Part shown: one piece after another, positions 23,196 to 32,441 of the stretch
Position numbering within the stretch: position 1 is the stretch's first letter
Layout: each line of letters starts with the position of its first letter
NCBI GenBank assembly: GCA_030146875.1
Contig: JASLAX010000158.1
Coordinates: 1-64,000 of the forward strand
Source of the DNA: Longimicrobiaceae bacterium
GTDB taxonomy: Bacteria > Gemmatimonadota > Gemmatimonadetes > Longimicrobiales > Longimicrobiaceae
Direction: 5' to 3'
Length of the DNA stretch: 64,000 nt
Notes under the pieces: generated by a model
Databases searched by the model: none
Told to the model about the DNA's origin: nothing
Seen by the model: only the letters and a program-made list of their open reading frames with translations
Made by a program: the position numbers and the translations under genes

Positions 23196-26100
23196 GTGAC
23201 GGAATGGAGCGTCGGGGCCTTCGGCTCCCTGACCCTGGCGGGCGCGGACTTCGACGTCACCGCAGACCCGCCGTCCACCGATGCCGGGTGGACGGTGCAG
23301 GCGGAGCTGCGCCCGGGCCAGGCGCTCCACCTGACGGACCTGGTGGCGGGCGCGCTGAGCGGCGCCCTGAGCCTGGACCTGACGGGCGGCCTGCCCGACT
23401 TCGTGGTGGACACGGCCACGGCGACCATCCAGCCCGGCACTTCGTTCCGCTTCGCCGCCACCTCCGCCGTCTCCTGGCCCCGGCCCTTCGGCGTATCGAT
23501 GGGACTGGACGTGGCCAGCCTGGGCGTGGACCTGCGCCACCGCCTGAGCCCGTCGTCCACCTCGCTGGCCGTGGTGTGCACGGCGACGGTGGCGGGGCAG
23601 CCCGTGCACGCGGCGGCGTGGTTCGTCGGCGCCAGCCCGAAGCTGCTGGCGCTGGATGGACTCCCCGACCTCTCCATCTCGTCGCTGTTCGAGCAGTTCT
23701 TCGGCTCCGTCGTATCCTGGCCGTCGGGCTTCGTCGACGTCTCCTTCTCGGACATCCGCATCTACTACGCGGACGGCGTGATCGCCCCCGCGGACCTGCC
23801 CCCGGACCTGGGGATCGCGGCCCCCGCGGCGGGCCTCAACGCGTCCGCCACCGTCGTGGTGGAGCTGGCGGACGCGGCGTCGCCGCCCATCGCCGTCACC
23901 GTGGGCGTCGTCCCCGGCCAGGGGGTGACGTTCGGCGGCACGCTGCCGCAGCCGCTCGACCTGGGCGGTATCATCACGCTCACCGGGCAGAACGACCAGT
24001 ACAGCGGCGGGCCGTCGCTGGACGTGGTCTCGTACGGCGACTCCAGCCGCTTCTCGTTCCACGCGGGGTTCCAGCTTTTCGGGTGGAGCTTCGGGCTGGC
24101 GGACCTGACGGTCGCAAAGCGGAAGGGCGAGCGGCTGCTCTCCGGCACGCTGACGCGGCCGGGGCAGGTGGGGCCCTGGACGGACCCGTCGCTCTCGTGG
24201 GAGTACACGCCCAGCGGGGGCTTCGTCATCACGGACTTCCCCGGCTTCTCGCCCGACGGCGTGGTGCTGGACTTCGCGGCCCTGCTGAAGCAGATCGCGG
24301 AGTCGAAGGACTGCGGGAAGCTGGTGGACCTGGCGTTCGACCGGGCGATCGACACCCGGTTCGTGGTCAGCACGCAGCTGGTCACGAAGATGCCCGACCG
24401 GCCCGGGGTGTCGGCCGGCGACCAGCTCTGGCTGCTGATCGACGGCTACTACAAGGTCTCCACGGCGGGCGTGCTGGTGGTGACGGTGGACCTGCCCGGG
24501 CTGGCGCTGGGCTTCTCCGCGCCGTCGGCGTTCAGCTTCTCGGACGTGATGGACGAGGTGGCGTCCACCCTCACCCACAACGCCGCGGCGGTGGTGGAGC
24601 AGCTCTGGGCCGACCAGGCCAAGCTGGCGCGGTTCCTGGCCGTGTTCGCCGGCAAGGCCGTGCTGCAGAAGGTGGCCGGCGACATGATCTGCGAGGGGCT
24701 TAAGGAGCTGCTGCAGACGTTCGCGGAGAACCTGGCGGCGGACGCGGCGGGCGCGGGCGAGGCCCTGGCGGGCGGGATCGGGGCCATCGGCGCGATGGGC
24801 GGCGGCGGCGGGGGCGGTGGAGGATGCGGCGGCGGGGGTGGCGGGGGCGGAGGAGGCGGCGGCGACGACGGCGGAGGCGGGGGAGGCAGCTCCGGCGGCA
24901 CCTCGACGAAGCTCGGCACTCCGCAGGGCGCCGCGCTGGCGTCCGACGGCAGGACGCTCACCCTGACGTGGAACGCGGTGCCGCAGGCGGCGGGCTACGA
25001 GGTGCAGCTCTGGGGTCCCGGCTCGGTGATGCTGCCCCCCGTGCAGCGCCCGGGCGCCGACGCGCGCACCGCGACGTTCACGCCGCCCGCGAACGCCGCG
25101 GCGGGGGCGTACCTGTACCGCGTGAAGGCGTTCGCCTCGGGCGACGGCAACGAGGTGGACGGCGACTTCGCCGGGTTCAACCTGGTGAAGGTCGCGCCGC
25201 CGTCCGCCGTGGTCGAGAGCTACGACCCCGCGACCGGCGACCTGGTGGCCGCGTGGACGGCCACCCCGGACGTGGCGCGGACCTCCGGCTACCGCGTGGA
25301 CGCGGTGAGCGCGCAGGGGACGGTGCTCGCCTCCGTGCCGGTTCCCGTGGCCGCGCGGCCGCTCCAGGCGTCCATCCCCGCCGACGCGCTCGGCGCGGCG
25401 CCCTTCGTGGTCCGCGTGGTCGCGGTCGCCACGGCGCCGGGCCTGGACAGCGTGCCCGCCGTCGCCGGCTCCACCCTGCCGTCTCTCGCCGCGCCCACCG
25501 GCGTGGCGCAGAGCTACGGTCCCACGGCGGCTGCGCTGGGCGTTATCTGGGACGCCGTCCCCGGCGCCACCGGCTACGCGGTGTCCGTCACGAACGTCAC
25601 CACCGGCCAGCGCGCGTTCCTCCGCTCGCTCGTGCCCGCGCCCTCGCCGCTCGCCCTCTCCGTCCCGCTCGCCTCGCTGTCTCCGTACGGGCCCGGGAGC
25701 TACGCGGCGGCCGTGCGGGCGCTGAGCGGCCCGGACGCGCTGCCGAGCGCGCGGGCGACGGCCGCGCCCGCCCTGGCGACGCTGCCCATGCCGGCGGGCT
25801 CGACGCTCGCCTACGACGCGGCGGCCGACGTCCTCACCGTCGCGTGGGGCGCGGTGCCGGAGGCGATCGGCTACACGGTGCGCGTGGTGGACGAGACCTC
25901 GGGCGCGGAGGTCGTCCGGCGGAAGGTCGCCCCGCCGGCCGGCGGCGGCGCGATCCCGACGTCGGTGGAGATCTCCGCGTCCACATTGCCCCCGTCCACC
26001 GGCGCCGTCCTCCAGGCGGACGTCGCCGCGCTGGGCGACGGGCGCTTCCTGGACTCCCCTTTCGCCGCGGCGGCGGGGGTGCTCCCGCGCCTCGCGTCTC

Positions 26101-26459
26101 CCACCGCCGTCACCGCGGCGTACGTCCACGACGGCGGGACGCTCGCCGTCACCTGCGTCCGCGTCGCCGGGGCGACGGGCTACCGCGTCGCGGTGTGGGC
26201 GCAGGGCGCGGCCGGCGGTGATCCGCTCGGCGTGGGCGGCGTGGTGCAGGGCGTGGATGGCGCGGCGGCGGGCACGGTGGCGCTCTCGGTCCCGGCCATC
26301 GGCTTCCTGCGGCCGGACGTGGACGACTACGTGGTCGGCGTGCAGGCGGTGGGTGACGCGGCGCACGTGGGCAGCGCGTACGCGAACGCGCCCGCGGCGG
26401 TCACGCTCGTGGCGGGCATCGGCTACATGGACATCGGCGGCAACTTCCAGATCCCGTAG
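23196..26459 (+). CDS. Very large protein: unknown N-terminal half, poly-Gly hinge, FN3-like modules
   Basis: A 1087-residue protein. Residues 1-530 form an unrecognised, beta-rich region with no signal peptide. Residues about 533-568 are almost pure Gly, a flexible hinge. From about 575 to 1087 there are four to five FN3-like modules, each with a W-x-A-V-P-x-A-x-G-Y core (LTWNAVPQAAGYEVQLW, VIWDAVPGATGYAVSVT, VAWGAVPEAIGYTVRVV). The GTG start at 23196 is 52 bases after the previous gene. Similar designs occur in secreted adhesins and structural proteins of injection systems; which applies is inference. The tail-fibre-like gene follows 31 bases later. Confidence 0.65.
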   Translation: MTEWSVGAFGSLTLAGADFDVTADPPSTDAGWTVQAELRPGQALHLTDLVAGALSGALSLDLTGGLPDFVVDTATATIQPGTSFRFAATSAVSWPRPFGVSMGLDVASLGVDLRHRLSPSSTSLAVVCTATVAGQPVHAAAWFVGASPKLLALDGLPDLSISSLFEQFFGSVVSWPSGFVDVSFSDIRIYYADGVIAPADLPPDLGIAAPAAGLNASATVVVELADAASPPIAVTVGVVPGQGVTFGGTLPQPLDLGGIITLTGQNDQYSGGPSLDVVSYGDSSRFSFHAGFQLFGWSFGLADLTVAKRKGERLLSGTLTRPGQVGPWTDPSLSWEYTPSGGFVITDFPGFSPDGVVLDFAALLKQIAESKDCGKLVDLAFDRAIDTRFVVSTQLVTKMPDRPGVSAGDQLWLLIDGYYKVSTAGVLVVTVDLPGLALGFSAPSAFSFSDVMDEVASTLTHNAAAVVEQLWADQAKLARFLAVFAGKAVLQKVAGDMICEGLKELLQTFAENLAADAAGAGEALAGGIGAIGAMGGGGGGGGGCGGGGGGGGGGGGDDGGGGGGSSGGTSTKLGTPQGAALASDGRTLTLTWNAVPQAAGYEVQLWGPGSVMLPPVQRPGADARTATFTPPANAAAGAYLYRVKAFASGDGNEVDGDFAGFNLVKVAPPSAVVESYDPATGDLVAAWTATPDVARTSGYRVDAVSAQGTVLASVPVPVAARPLQASIPADALGAAPFVVRVVAVATAPGLDSVPAVAGSTLPSLAAPTGVAQSYGPTAAALGVIWDAVPGATGYAVSVTNVTTGQRAFLRSLVPAPSPLALSVPLASLSPYGPGSYAAAVRALSGPDALPSARATAAPALATLPMPAGSTLAYDAAADVLTVAWGAVPEAIGYTVRVVDETSGAEVVRRKVAPPAGGGAIPTSVEISASTLPPSTGAVLQADVAALGDGRFLDSPFAAAAGVLPRLASPTAVTAAYVHDGGTLAVTCVRVAGATGYRVAVWAQGAAGGDPLGVGGVVQGVDGAAAGTVALSVPAIGFLRPDVDDYVVGVQAVGDAAHVGSAYANAPAAVTLVAGIGYMDIGGNFQIP

Positions 26460-26490
26460 ACGTCGCCGCGGCGACCCAGGAGAGCACGAC

Positions 26491-29400
26491 ATGGAGACCG
26501 AAGGCAGGGCCACCCTCAAGGGCTACTTCCAGTCCCGCAGCTTTCCCACGCAGGACCAGTTCGCCCAGCTCATCGACTCGTCGCTGAACCTGGCGGACGA
26601 CGGCGTGGCGGTGGACGGCGCCGGCAACCTGGGGGTGGGGACCGACGCCCCCGCCGCGCGGCTGGACGTGCGCGGCGACCTCTCCCGGCCGCTCGCGGGG
26701 ACGGTGTCCACCGCGGCGGGCTCGCCCGCGGTCGCCGGCACGGGAACGACGTTCCTGGCCGACCTGGCCCCCGGCGTGCCGGTGCGGATCGGGACGGAGG
26801 ACGCCGTCGTCCTGGCCGTGGCGTCGGACGTGGCGCTGACGCTGGACCGGCCGCTGACGGCCGCCGCCACGGCCGCGACGGTCCAGGCCGGCGGCCCGCT
26901 TCTCTCCCTCTCCCGCGCCACGGGGGATGCGGTGCTGCGGGTGGACGCGGCGGGGCGCGTGGGCCTTGGCACGGCGACGCCGGGGGCGGCGCTGGACGTG
27001 GCGGGCACCGTCCGCGCGGCCGCCTTCTCCGGCCCGGGGACGGGACTCACGTCCATCCCGTCGTCCGCCCTCGAAGGCCTCGTCCCCGCGGCGCTCGTCC
27101 CGCCGCTGGACGCCTCCGCCATCGCCACCGGCGTCATCGACCCCGCGCGCCTCCCGCCCGTCTCCGCGGCGAAGGGCCCCCTCGCCTCCACCGGCGCCAC
27201 GACGACGCCGCTCACCGGCACCGTGACCGTCGCCGCGGGCTCCGCGGCCGTCGTGGGAGGTCCCATCGCCCCGCCGCCCACTGGAGGTGGGACGGCGGAG
27301 ACGACGGGAGACGCGGGCTCCGGCACCGCTCCTCCTCCCGCTCCACCGGCCGGCGTGGCGACGAAGTTCGTCGCGGAGGTCGCCGCCGGCGACGCCATCT
27401 CCATCGCGGGCGAGACGTTCACCGTGGCCGCGGTCGCGGACGACACGCACCTCACGCTGGACCGCCCGCACACGGCGGGCGCGGCGGACGTGCCGGCGCT
27501 GCGCGACGACGCGCTCTTCTCCGTCGCCACCGGCGCGGGCGCGGTCCGCCTCGCCGTCGACCGCCACGGCTCTCTCTCCCTTGGAGACGCGACGTCCTCC
27601 GCGGACGCCACCGTGCACGGCGCGCTGACGGCGGCGTCGTTCGCCGGCTCCGGCGCGGGGCTGACGGACGTCCCCGCCTCCGCCCTCACCGGCGCGCTTC
27701 CAGCGTCCGCCGTGCCCCCGCTGGACGCGGCCGCCATCGCGACCGGCGTCCTCGCCCCCGGGCGCATCCCGCCGATCGACGCGGCGACGCTCACGGGCGT
27801 GCTGGACCCGGCGCGCCTGCCGCCCATTCCGGCATCCTCCGTCCGGGGCGCGCTGGTCTCCCGCGGCGCCGCGACGGTCCCGCTGACCGGGACCGTCCAG
27901 GTAGCGCCGGGCTCCACGCAGGTGGTCGGGGGCGTGGCGGCGCCGCCCCCTCCCGTGGAGCCGTCGCTGCAGCCCACCCGATTCCTGTCCGAGGTGCACC
28001 CCGGCGACCCCGTCACCATCACCGGCGAGTCGTTCGCCGTCCGGTCCGTGCAGGACGACGCGCACCTGACCCTGGACCAGGCGCACTTCGCCGGTGCGGA
28101 CGGCGTGCAGGTCTTCCGCGGCGACACTACCGTGCCGCTGACCGGCACCGTCCGCGTGGCCCAGCTGTCGGCGCAGGTGGTCGGGGGCATCTCACCCCCG
28201 CCGACGCTGCAGCCCACCAGCTTCCTGGCCGAGATCCGCCCCGGCGACGCCATCGCCATCGCGGGGGAGACGTTCACCGTGGTGTCGGTGGAGGACGACG
28301 CGCACCTTACGCTCGATCGCCCGCACACCGCCGGCGCCGACGCCGTACAGGCGCTTCGCGACGCCGACCCGCTCTTCGCGGTGGAGAGCGGCGCGGGCCG
28401 CCCCCGCCTGACGGTCGACCACCACGGCATGGTGACGATCGGCGACGACGGGTTCGCCTCCGGCGCGATCGTCCACGGCCTGCTGGCGGTGAACGGCGAC
28501 GTGGCGGCGAACGGCTTCTCCGGCTCCGGCGCGGGGCTGACCACGGTCCCCGCCGCCGCCCTGGCGGGAGAGGTCCCCGCGGCCAGCATCCCGCCGCTGG
28601 ACGCGGCGGCCATCGCCACCGGCGTCCTGGACCCCGCGCGGATCCCCTCCATCGACGCCGCGAAGATCACCGGCGTCCTCTCCCCCGCGCAGCTCCCGGC
28701 GGCGACGGAGCCCGGCCCCATCGACGCCTCCACCGTCACCACGGGCGTCCTGGACCCGGCCCGCATCCCCGAGCTGGACGCCTCGAAGCTGGCGACGGGG
28801 GTCCTGGATCCCGCCCGCATCCCCCCGCTGCCGGCCTCCGCGCTGACGGGGCAGCTCGCGGCCGCGCAGCTCCCGGCGGACGTCCTCACCACCGCGAGCA
28901 CGCTCGCCCCTGGGCAGATTCCCGCGCTGGACGCCGCCAAGGTGGCGACGGGAACGCTGGACCCGGCGCGCATTCCGCCCATCGACGCGTCGAGGATCAC
29001 CGGCGTCCTCTCCCCCGCGCAGCTTCCGGACGGCGGGAAGGGGGAGACGATCGACGCTTCGCAGATCGTGTCCGGGTTCCTGGATCCCGCGCGGATCCCC
29101 GGACCCATGGTGATCGCCGACGGGCGGCTGGGGCTATACGCGCCGGCGAGCGCGGCGCTGCAGGTGGGCTACACGCCGCAGAACGCCGCCGGCTACGACT
29201 TCGGCTACACCCCGCTGCTGCTGAACCCCAAGGCGGACAACGGCGGATCGGTGCCCGCGCCGCCCGTGTCGGTGCTGGCGCTCGCGCGCGAGGGGGTGAA
29301 TGGCCAGTCGTACGCGAACATGGCCGACTTCCGCCTGTCGCGGTACGAGGCCGGCGGCACGGACGCGCGGACGCAGCTCGACGTGGCGCTCACCGACGGC

Positions 29401-30402
29401 GCCTTCGTGCCGAACACCGTCCTCTCGGTGCAGTCCGGCGGGCGCGTGGGCATGGGGACGCCGTCGCCCCAGGGGCGGCTGCACGTGTCGGTGCCCGTGC
29501 CGGCGGCCGAGACGCTGGACCAGTCCAACTACGTCAACAACCCCAACAGCGCCGCGCCGGGCTTCACGTTCGCGCAGTCCTTCACGGTCGGGATCAGCGG
29601 GCTGCTCACCAGGCTGCGCGTGCAGTTCGCAGGCTCGCCCGGCGGCACCGTGACGACCGGGATGGTGCAGATCAACCGCGCGGCCGGGACCGTCCCCCAC
29701 GTGGTCAACGGGCCGCTGCTCTACAAGAACTGGTGGCAGTTCCCCTGCGACGAGTGGGTCACGGCGGTCGTCGATCCCCCGGTGGCGGTCTCCGCGGGGG
29801 ATGTGCTCATCTTCACCCTCGCCACGGGGGTGCAGATGACCGCGCTGTTCGCCAACAACGACCCGTACCCGGGTGGCTGCTTCCTGGGCCAGGACGGGAG
29901 CTCTCAGTTCGACCTCTGCTTCGAGACGTACGTGCGGCCCGCCACCCCCGTCGAGATGGGGATGGTGGTGACGGACGAGGGGAGGGTGGGGATCGGGACC
30001 GAGACCCCGTCCGAGAAGCTGGAGGTGAACGGCAACGTGAAGGCGAACGCCTTCCCCACCACCTCCGACGCGCGCTTCAAGGCCGACGTGGGCGCCATCG
30101 AGGCGCCGCTGGAGACCCTCTCGCGCCTGCGCGGCGTGCGCTACCGCTGGCGCCGCGACGAGCACCCGGAGCGCGGCTTCGGCGCTGGCGTGCGCCTGGG
30201 GATGGTGGCGCAGGAGGTGGAGCCCGTCATCCCCTCCATGGTCTACGCCGACGCCGACGGAAGCCGCTCCCTCGAGTACGCCCAGCTCTGCGCCCTGCTG
30301 GTGGAGGCCGTGAAGGAGCTGGGAGAGGAGCAGGCGAAGACTCGCGACGAGCTCGCCCGCCTGCGCGCGTGGGCGGCGGAGCGGGGGTGGACGGAGGGCT
30401 GA
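26491..30402 (+). CDS. Tail-fibre-like repeat protein with C-terminal S74 intramolecular chaperone domain
   Basis: A 1303-residue protein. The N-terminus (ATLKGYFQSRSFPTQDQFAQ) is followed by G-x-G-T...L-D-V-x-G modules (NLGVGTDAPAARLDVRGDL), then repeats of an LTGTVxVAxGS unit and many LDPARIPP-type repeats. The C-terminal 130 residues match the peptidase S74 chaperone: TTSDARFKADV with Ser1192 and Lys1197 as the self-cleavage pair, GMVAQEVEPVIP, EYAQLCALLVEAVKELGEE. In phage fibres this domain drives trimer formation and then cleaves itself off. GGAGAGCACGAC precedes the ATG. No other phage structural gene is nearby. Confidence 0.8.
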   Translation: METEGRATLKGYFQSRSFPTQDQFAQLIDSSLNLADDGVAVDGAGNLGVGTDAPAARLDVRGDLSRPLAGTVSTAAGSPAVAGTGTTFLADLAPGVPVRIGTEDAVVLAVASDVALTLDRPLTAAATAATVQAGGPLLSLSRATGDAVLRVDAAGRVGLGTATPGAALDVAGTVRAAAFSGPGTGLTSIPSSALEGLVPAALVPPLDASAIATGVIDPARLPPVSAAKGPLASTGATTTPLTGTVTVAAGSAAVVGGPIAPPPTGGGTAETTGDAGSGTAPPPAPPAGVATKFVAEVAAGDAISIAGETFTVAAVADDTHLTLDRPHTAGAADVPALRDDALFSVATGAGAVRLAVDRHGSLSLGDATSSADATVHGALTAASFAGSGAGLTDVPASALTGALPASAVPPLDAAAIATGVLAPGRIPPIDAATLTGVLDPARLPPIPASSVRGALVSRGAATVPLTGTVQVAPGSTQVVGGVAAPPPPVEPSLQPTRFLSEVHPGDPVTITGESFAVRSVQDDAHLTLDQAHFAGADGVQVFRGDTTVPLTGTVRVAQLSAQVVGGISPPPTLQPTSFLAEIRPGDAIAIAGETFTVVSVEDDAHLTLDRPHTAGADAVQALRDADPLFAVESGAGRPRLTVDHHGMVTIGDDGFASGAIVHGLLAVNGDVAANGFSGSGAGLTTVPAAALAGEVPAASIPPLDAAAIATGVLDPARIPSIDAAKITGVLSPAQLPAATEPGPIDASTVTTGVLDPARIPELDASKLATGVLDPARIPPLPASALTGQLAAAQLPADVLTTASTLAPGQIPALDAAKVATGTLDPARIPPIDASRITGVLSPAQLPDGGKGETIDASQIVSGFLDPARIPGPMVIADGRLGLYAPASAALQVGYTPQNAAGYDFGYTPLLLNPKADNGGSVPAPPVSVLALAREGVNGQSYANMADFRLSRYEAGGTDARTQLDVALTDGAFVPNTVLSVQSGGRVGMGTPSPQGRLHVSVPVPAAETLDQSNYVNNPNSAAPGFTFAQSFTVGISGLLTRLRVQFAGSPGGTVTTGMVQINRAAGTVPHVVNGPLLYKNWWQFPCDEWVTAVVDPPVAVSAGDVLIFTLATGVQMTALFANNDPYPGGCFLGQDGSSQFDLCFETYVRPATPVEMGMVVTDEGRVGIGTETPSEKLEVNGNVKANAFPTTSDARFKADVGAIEAPLETLSRLRGVRYRWRRDEHPERGFGAGVRLGMVAQEVEPVIPSMVYADADGSRSLEYAQLCALLVEAVKELGEEQAKTRDELARLRAWAAERGWTEG
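27205..28365 (+). repeat. Internal coding repeats of about 75-100 codons
   Basis: Three units begin with LTGTV (27211, 27883 and 28138), run through VVGG, a G-D-x-I/V-x-I-x-G-E core and end near L-T-L-D. A fourth, more diverged unit starts near 26692. They differ by insertions of Pro/Gly linkers, which suggests expansion by recombination. Confidence 0.7.
28555..29100 (+). repeat. Short-period coding repeats of the TGVLDPARIP type
   Basis: Successive units such as IATGVLDPARIPSIDAAKIT and LATGVLDPARIPPLPAS recur every 15-25 residues, with more copies upstream at about 27100 and 27740. The regular I-P/L-D pattern suits a triple-stranded fibre shaft. Confidence 0.65.
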
Positions 30403-30439
30403 GCCGGGGCGAGGCCGTCACGGCCCCTACGCGGCCCGG

Positions 30440-31102
30440 TCAGGCGGACGCCGTCGGGGCGCCGGCCGTCCACTCGCAGGCGTCGCCGCCGGTGGCGGAG
30501 CAGCGGACGTGGTCCCAGCGGCGGTCCTTGCCGGTGTAGCGCCGCATCACCTCGCCCAGCACCCCCGCGTAGAAGCGGCAGGCGGCGCCGCCGGGGTCCG
30601 CGCGGGCCGTGAGCGAGCCGTCGATGCGCACCGTGAGGGGACGGGAGGAGACGCGCACCTCGCCGTCGCCGGCGAGCTGGGCCAGCAGGCGCTCGGCGGC
30701 CTTCCGCGCGGAGCGCAGGGCCAGCCGCTCGGGCAGCACCCGCATCATCCGCCGCACCGCCGCGGGCCGCCCCTCCCAGTCGCGCGTGGCCACCCGGCGC
30801 CCCGCCTCCTCGAAGATCTCCTCCGCGTCCGGCCGGCGGATCACCAGCCGGATCAGGTCCTCCACCGCCGCGGGGGACTGCAGCCGCCTGCGCTTCACCT
30901 CCTCGCGGAAGCGGTGGATCTGCGTGAACACCACGTCGCTCAGCCCCAGCCGGCGCGGCATGGAGATCGACAGCTCCTCGCCCTCCAGCACCTCCTCGGG
31001 CCGGTCCATGTCGCGCATGGTCTCCAGCAGCAGCAGGGGGAACGCGGGGTTCAGCGTGGGCGCGTTCGGCCCGGTGGGGCGGCTCTTCCGGAGGGGCGGC
31101 AT
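30440..31102 (-). CDS. V4R/DUF2378-like sensor protein
   Basis: A 220-residue protein. After a helical region (EVLEGEELSISMPRRLGLSD, RFREEVKRRRLQSPAAVEDL) the C-terminal half has FYAGVLGEVMRRYTGKD and HVRCSATGGDACEW. The ending, with two Cys around a G-D, is like V4R small-molecule-binding domains and the myxobacterial DUF2378 family. There is no output domain, so it may bind a ligand and act on a partner. The ATG at 31102 was chosen over a far-upstream one because the extra N-terminus overlaps the divergent HIT gene region. It is convergent with the fibre gene. Confidence 0.55.
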   Translation of the reverse strand: MPPLRKSRPTGPNAPTLNPAFPLLLLETMRDMDRPEEVLEGEELSISMPRRLGLSDVVFTQIHRFREEVKRRRLQSPAAVEDLIRLVIRRPDAEEIFEEAGRRVATRDWEGRPAAVRRMMRVLPERLALRSARKAAERLLAQLAGDGEVRVSSRPLTVRIDGSLTARADPGGAACRFYAGVLGEVMRRYTGKDRRWDHVRCSATGGDACEWTAGAPTASA

Positions 31103-31254
31103 CGGGGCGTGGTTCGGGGGTCGAAGGCGGGCGCCCAATCTCGCCGTGGACCCGTGCTTCTGCAAGCCGGGTGGGCACCGCCGGAATGTCTCTTGCACCC
31201 GCCGGGCCGCCGACGCGCGCGGACGCGGACAGATCCCGAGACACGGAGGCCGGT

Positions 31255-31728
31255 GTGGTGGACCCGAACCAGAACCCCACCTGCGTCTTCTGCCGCATCA
31301 TCGGCGGGGACGAGATGGTGAGCGTGATCCACGAGGACGAGGAGGTGATCGCGTTCCTCGACGTGCAGCCCCTGCACCCCGGCCACGTGCTGGTGGTGCC
31401 CAAGCAGCACTTCAAGAACCTCTTCTACGTCCCCGAGGAGCTGGCCTCGCGCACCTTCACGGTGGCCAAGCGCATCCTTCCGGGGATCCGGCGCGCCACG
31501 GGGTGCCGAGCGGTGAACCTCTTCTCCCCCAACGGCGCCGACGGGGGGCAGGACGTCTTCCACTTCCACCTGCACCTGATCCCCGTGCCCGAGGGCACGC
31601 CGTTCCCGCTGCAGCTCCCCGACCCCTCCGCCGCGGTGCCCTCGCGCTCGGAGCTGGACGTGTGGGCCACGCGCATCGGCCACTGCATCCACGAGCACGC
31701 CGCCGAGGAGCTGGCCGCCTCCGCGTGA
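31255..31728 (+). CDS. HIT family hydrolase
   Basis: A 157-residue protein with CVFCRIIGGDE near the N-terminus (paired Cys, probably zinc-binding), FLDVQPLHPGHVLVVPKQH, and the catalytic histidine triad HFHLHLIP. Members hydrolyse the phosphoramidate or anhydride bond of nucleoside 5'-monophosphate derivatives such as AMP-lysine or Ap4A. The C-terminal 40 residues are longer than in minimal HIT proteins. The GTG at 31255 is chosen because GGAGG lies five bases before it. Confidence 0.9.
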   Translation: MVDPNQNPTCVFCRIIGGDEMVSVIHEDEEVIAFLDVQPLHPGHVLVVPKQHFKNLFYVPEELASRTFTVAKRILPGIRRATGCRAVNLFSPNGADGGQDVFHFHLHLIPVPEGTPFPLQLPDPSAAVPSRSELDVWATRIGHCIHEHAAEELAASA

Positions 31729-31736
31729 CCCGCCCG

Positions 31737-31768
31737 CCGGCCGCCGCCCGCAGCGGGGCGGCGGCCGG
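31737..31768. terminator. Bidirectional hairpin terminator between convergent genes
   Basis: A perfect 13-bp stem (CCGGCCGCCGCCC with its complement) and six-base loop lies between the stops of the HIT gene (31728) and the DUF3568 lipoprotein gene (31777). Confidence 0.65.
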
Positions 31769-31776
31769 GGGGTTCC

Positions 31777-32196
31777 CTACCGCCGCGCCTGGATGCGGCG
31801 GATGACGTCGCGGGCCTGCTCCCTGTCGTAGTTCGTCCCCACCCGGTACGTCAGGTCCACCTCGGTCGTGCTCGCGCTGCGCGCCTCCAGCTCCACCTTC
31901 ACCACGCGGTCCCCGCTGCGGGCCTCGTACTCGCGCTCGCGGGCGTTGTCGTCGTAGTCGGCGTCCGTCACGGTGAACCCCATGTCGCGCAGCACGGCGC
32001 GGGTGCGGCCGTCCACCACGCCGATCGACCCGGCCAGCACCGCCTCGGCGCCCTGGTCGGTGAAGGCGGCCTCGGCGGCGTTCCCCACGGTGTTCGCCGC
32101 GCTCTGGGCGTCCTCCTTGGCGCCCTGCATGGTGCGGCACCCGGCGGCGCCGGTCGTGAGGGCCAGGATCGCGGCCACGAGCATCTGCTTCTTCAT
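31777..32196 (-). CDS. DUF3568-like small lipoprotein
   Basis: A 139-residue protein with lipoprotein signal MKKQMLVAAILALTTGAAGC (lipobox GAAGC) and a domain of about 90 residues: RAVLRDMGFTVTDADYDDN, EYEARSGDRVVKVELEAR, VDLTYRVGTNYDREQARDVI, the DUF3568 pattern. Such proteins are periplasmic or outer-membrane anchored with no known activity. GGAGCTGTCGAG precedes the ATG at 32196. It is divergent from the E1 alpha gene, with 245 bases between them. Confidence 0.75.
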   Translation of the reverse strand: MKKQMLVAAILALTTGAAGCRTMQGAKEDAQSAANTVGNAAEAAFTDQGAEAVLAGSIGVVDGRTRAVLRDMGFTVTDADYDDNAREREYEARSGDRVVKVELEARSASTTEVDLTYRVGTNYDREQARDVIRRIQARR

Positions 32197-32441
32197 CTCG
32201 ACAGCTCCTGCTGGAGTTCCGGATCGTGCGCGCGCTCTTCCGGCGCGCCGCGCACGGCGGCGGATCGTTGCATGCGCCGGACCACCGCTCCCCGGCACGC
32301 CGTCCCGACGGCGCGGGCAGGGGCCGCCGGGGCGGCGGAGGGCGCCGTCGTCCCCGCGGCGGCGGTGCGCCATTGCGCCCCCGGCGCGCCCTCCGTATCC
32401 TGCCGCGTCCACCCACCCCAGCGCGCCCCCAAGCACCCGCG

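Noticed and set aside
24796..24895. GGC/GGG-rich tract as a possible sequence error or non-coding microsatellite
   Set aside because: The frame stays open on both sides and links two well-formed protein parts, so it is read as a poly-Gly hinge.
23115..26519. A long leftward frame opposite the FN3-like gene
   Set aside because: Typical high-GC antisense frame with Arg/Gly/His composition, no motif and no start signal; the rightward frame has clear FN3-like modules.
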